Source of the DNA: Arthrobacter sp. ISL-30
GTDB lineage: Bacteria; Actinomycetota; Actinomycetes; Actinomycetales; Micrococcaceae
Direction of reading: 5' to 3'
Length of the DNA: 64,000 nt
Assembly (NCBI RefSeq): GCF_018613855.1
Contig: NZ_JAGGPK010000033.1
Span: forward strand, 1-64,000
Shown piece by piece: positions 63,688 to 64,000 of the stretch. Position 1 is the first letter of the stretch. Each line of letters starts with the position of its first letter. The notes beneath the pieces are model-generated. The model ran no database searches, had not been told where the DNA came from, and was given only the letters and a program-made list of their open reading frames with translations. The position numbers and the translations under genes were made by a program.

Positions 63688-64000
63688 TCAGGCTGCGGCG
63701 GCCGCAGCGCCGCCGATCCTTCGGAGCCAAAGTTCGACGCCGTCGTCGGAGCCTGTGGTTGACTGGCCGTTAAGCACCGTCCAGGCCAGCACGCGCATCG
63801 CCTCCAGGCGTTGCAGGTAACTGGAGGTGTAGAGGGAGGCGCCGGCCCGTTCCGCCAGGCGCGCCAGTTCCGCCGGGGCTACACAGTGCGGGTCAGCCAG
63901 TGATGAGAGCGGCACGCCGCCGAATGCTCGAAGGGGCATGCGGGTGCATATGTCCGCCAGCGCCGGCAACTGGGCCACGCTGGCCTTGCCGATGGCCTGG
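63688..64000 (-). CDS. Unknown protein, C-terminal part, cut by window edge
   Basis: The frame is open to the right edge; at least 104 residues are visible (SVAQLPALADICTRMPLRAF, VAPAELARLAERAGASLYTS, YLQRLEAMRVLAWTVLNGQS), ending in a poly-Ala tail. It is probably helical. It lies 37 bases upstream of the coiled-coil gene on the same strand and so belongs to the same operon. I do not recognise it. Confidence 0.6.
   Translation of the reverse strand, partial: QAIGKASVAQLPALADICTRMPLRAFGGVPLSSLADPHCVAPAELARLAERAGASLYTSSYLQRLEAMRVLAWTVLNGQSTTGSDDGVELWLRRIGGAAAAAA

Overview
The window comes from a high-GC actinobacterium, most probably a soil member of the Micrococcaceae (Arthrobacter or Pseudarthrobacter type). 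This rests on base and codon use, GTG starts, start/stop overlaps of the ATGA/GTGA kind, and the gene families present. No rRNA, complete tRNA, CRISPR array or intact prophage is visible.

Layout. (1) About 1-11,480 is a gene graveyard. Two truncated left ends of an IS1380-family element lie in the same orientation at its borders. Between them are decayed pieces of an aromatic-acid MFS transporter, an SDR, a CHAD protein, a maleylpyruvate-isomerase-type protein, a GNAT, a Clp N-domain and an NRPS. A few intact genes stand among them: an alpha/beta hydrolase, glutathione-independent formaldehyde dehydrogenase, a PIN-like protein and a lipoprotein. (2) 11.6-16.4 kb carries a MalT/LuxR-type regulator and small membrane proteins. 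(3) 17-19 kb is a cadmium/lead-type metal module (CmtR-like sensor, cation efflux protein with a Cys-rich tail, thioredoxin-fold protein, YnfA protein). (4) 20.4-27.5 kb is an arsenic island. It has an ArsR, an aquaporin, five low-molecular-weight phosphatase-type ArsC domains (one fused to ArsR), thioredoxin reductase, an ArsO-like flavoprotein and an unusual 20-residue peptide with seven cysteines. Shared ATTGA-N6-TCAAT palindromes probably bind the ArsR proteins. No ArsB or Acr3 exporter is present, so the aquaporin is the likely arsenite exit.

(5) 29.2-43.5 kb is a carbohydrate operon that I read as sulfoquinovose catabolism by the sulfo-EMP2 route: ABC uptake, an NAD-dependent Gfo/Idh/MocA-type glycosidase candidate, a FucI-like isomerase, a PfkB kinase, a YihT/SqiA-like aldolase, an aldehyde dehydrogenase that would oxidise sulfolactaldehyde, and a TauE/SafE exporter for sulfolactate. 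A DeoR-type regulator sits beside it. Three copies of TGTTG-N6-CAACA lie before the kinase operon, before the regulator and before a phosphohexomutase gene, and define a probable regulon.

(6) 43.7-54.5 kb is a beta-galactoside locus: GH42 beta-galactosidase, ABC transporter and LacI regulator. Four TGTTTCCGGTAACA-type operators also lie ahead of a broken secreted Asp-box glycosidase. (7) 54.8-57.3 kb holds more pseudogenes, including an ECF sigma gene fused head-on to an inverted CU044_5270-type gene. (8) 58.4-64 kb, on the minus strand and running off the right edge, is a compact set of at least four genes. Its last gene encodes a 1026-residue cytoplasmic-looking protein with an alpha/beta hydrolase, two zinc-peptidase-like modules and a glucosaminidase module. 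I do not recognise the three partner proteins; this is the best candidate here for an undescribed system.

Many genes carry single-base lesions. In the graveyard these are clearly decay. For a few otherwise healthy genes (GNAT at 20.5 kb, MerR at 27.9 kb) a sequencing error cannot be excluded.
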